DNA of 41,253 nt from an uncultured Acetatifactor sp. (GTDB taxonomy: Bacteria; Bacillota; Clostridia; Lachnospirales; Lachnospiraceae), in contig CAJULV010000020.1 in NCBI GenBank assembly GCA_910587555.1, forward strand, positions 24,046-65,298, read 5' to 3'. The notes beneath the pieces are model-generated. The model was not told where the DNA came from. It did no database searches and saw nothing but the letters and a program-made list of their open reading frames with translations. The translations under genes were made by a program, and so were the position numbers. Shown one piece after another: positions 41,101 to 41,253 of this stretch (position 1 is its first letter; every line of letters starts with the position of its first letter).

Positions 41101-41160
41101 TTGACAGATCCGTCTACATTATGTAGTCTGTATATGAGACTACATAATGTAGACAGGAGG
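41101..41160 (+). promoter_or_regulatory. BlaI/MecI-type operator and promoter region
   Basis: A perfect 17-bp inverted repeat, GTCTACATTATGTAGTC (41112-41128) and its complement (41138-41154), separated by 9 bases. Each arm is itself a palindrome CTACAT-W-ATGTAG. TACA/TGTA cores are the BlaI/MecI/CopY recognition signature. TTGACA at 41101-41106 is a consensus -35; no -10 at normal distance is clear. The ribosome binding site AGGAGG follows at 41155-41160. Confidence 0.8.
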
Positions 41161-41168
41161 TTGTACTG

Positions 41169-41253
41169 ATGGCAGAAATTCAATTAGGGGCTGTGGAAGC
41201 CCGTTTTGCAGACATCATCTGGGAGCGGGAGCCGGTGACATCCGCCGAACTGA
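41169..41253 (+). CDS. BlaI/MecI/CopY-family repressor, partial at window edge
   Basis: The first 28 codons are visible (LGAVEARFADIIWE, then REPVTSAEL), matching the start of the winged helix of BlaI/MecI-type repressors. The reading frame runs off the right edge. AGGAGG lies eight bases before the ATG. The perfect dyad operator upstream supports autoregulation. In this family a BlaR1-like sensor peptidase often follows, but it is outside the window. Confidence 0.85.
   Translation, partial: MAEIQLGAVEARFADIIWEREPVTSAEL

Noticed and set aside
1..41253. tRNA, rRNA, CRISPR arrays and prophage structural genes
   Set aside because: I looked for regularly spaced direct repeats, cloverleaf-like GGTTCGAATCC arms and rRNA-like blocks and found none. 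The tandem 19-bp arrays have no spacers.

Overview
The window reads as a chromosomal segment of a Gram-positive anaerobe of the Clostridia, most likely a Lachnospiraceae-type gut bacterium. The evidence is strong AGGAGG-type ribosome binding sites throughout, the clustered housekeeping genes yceD-like/rpmF/plsX/acpP/rnc/smc/ftsY, a lipoteichoic-acid-synthase-like sulfatase, an [FeFe] hydrogenase-like protein and a reductive activator of corrinoid proteins. No rRNA, tRNA or CRISPR array was found. The species is not identifiable by eye.

Layout, with nearly everything up to 22 kb on the minus strand: (1) 65-1564, an iron-sulfur/ASKHA corrinoid-protein activator with its own promoter. (2) 1.7-8.7 kb, a five-gene signalling and export module read from 8.7 kb leftwards: OmpR-type response regulator, sensor kinase, lipoprotein, ABC ATPase, ABC permease. 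The same PhoB/PhoP-like tandem box (two TTGACY half-sites 11 bp apart, 9 bp upstream of a -10 hexamer) precedes both the regulator gene and the lipoprotein gene, suggesting autoregulation of both halves. (3) 8.75-19.1 kb, conserved genes read from 19.1 kb leftwards: DUF177 protein, rpmF, terminator and new promoter, plsX, acpP, rnc, smc, ftsY, then threonine ammonia-lyase and a YitT-family protein. (4) 19.2-22.1 kb, a lipoteichoic-acid-synthase-like enzyme overlapping a glycerophosphodiester phosphodiesterase gene, divergent from a small XRE repressor gene.

From 22.2 kb rightwards the window becomes accessory: an [FeFe] hydrogenase-like protein behind a Rex-like operator, acetyltransferases, an LD-carboxypeptidase, a set of gene remnants at 27.1-27.7 kb, a GNAT-ParB-like-GNAT fusion, a HAD phosphatase and DUF3788 pair, a HicAB toxin-antitoxin pair, a MITE-like hairpin element abutting a complete IS630-family insertion sequence, a YhcG-type PD-(D/E)XK nuclease, small membrane and hypothetical proteins, a flavodoxin-like protein, a DUF4304 protein, an XRE regulator coupled to an S51 peptidase, an APH-type kinase coupled to a GNAT, and at the right edge the start of a BlaI/MecI-type repressor behind a perfect 17-bp inverted-repeat operator. 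Several genes here (22.2, 33.3, 36.5-38.6 kb) are visibly more AT-rich than the core, which fits acquisition by transfer.

Structured repeats recur between accessory genes. The most striking are two arrays of 19-bp tandem repeats, 15 kb apart, that share the form GGAA-N8-TTCC plus a TAG/TAA and begin exactly at the stop codon of the upstream gene. Nested inverted-repeat elements lie at 36.24-36.39 and 37.24-37.31 kb.
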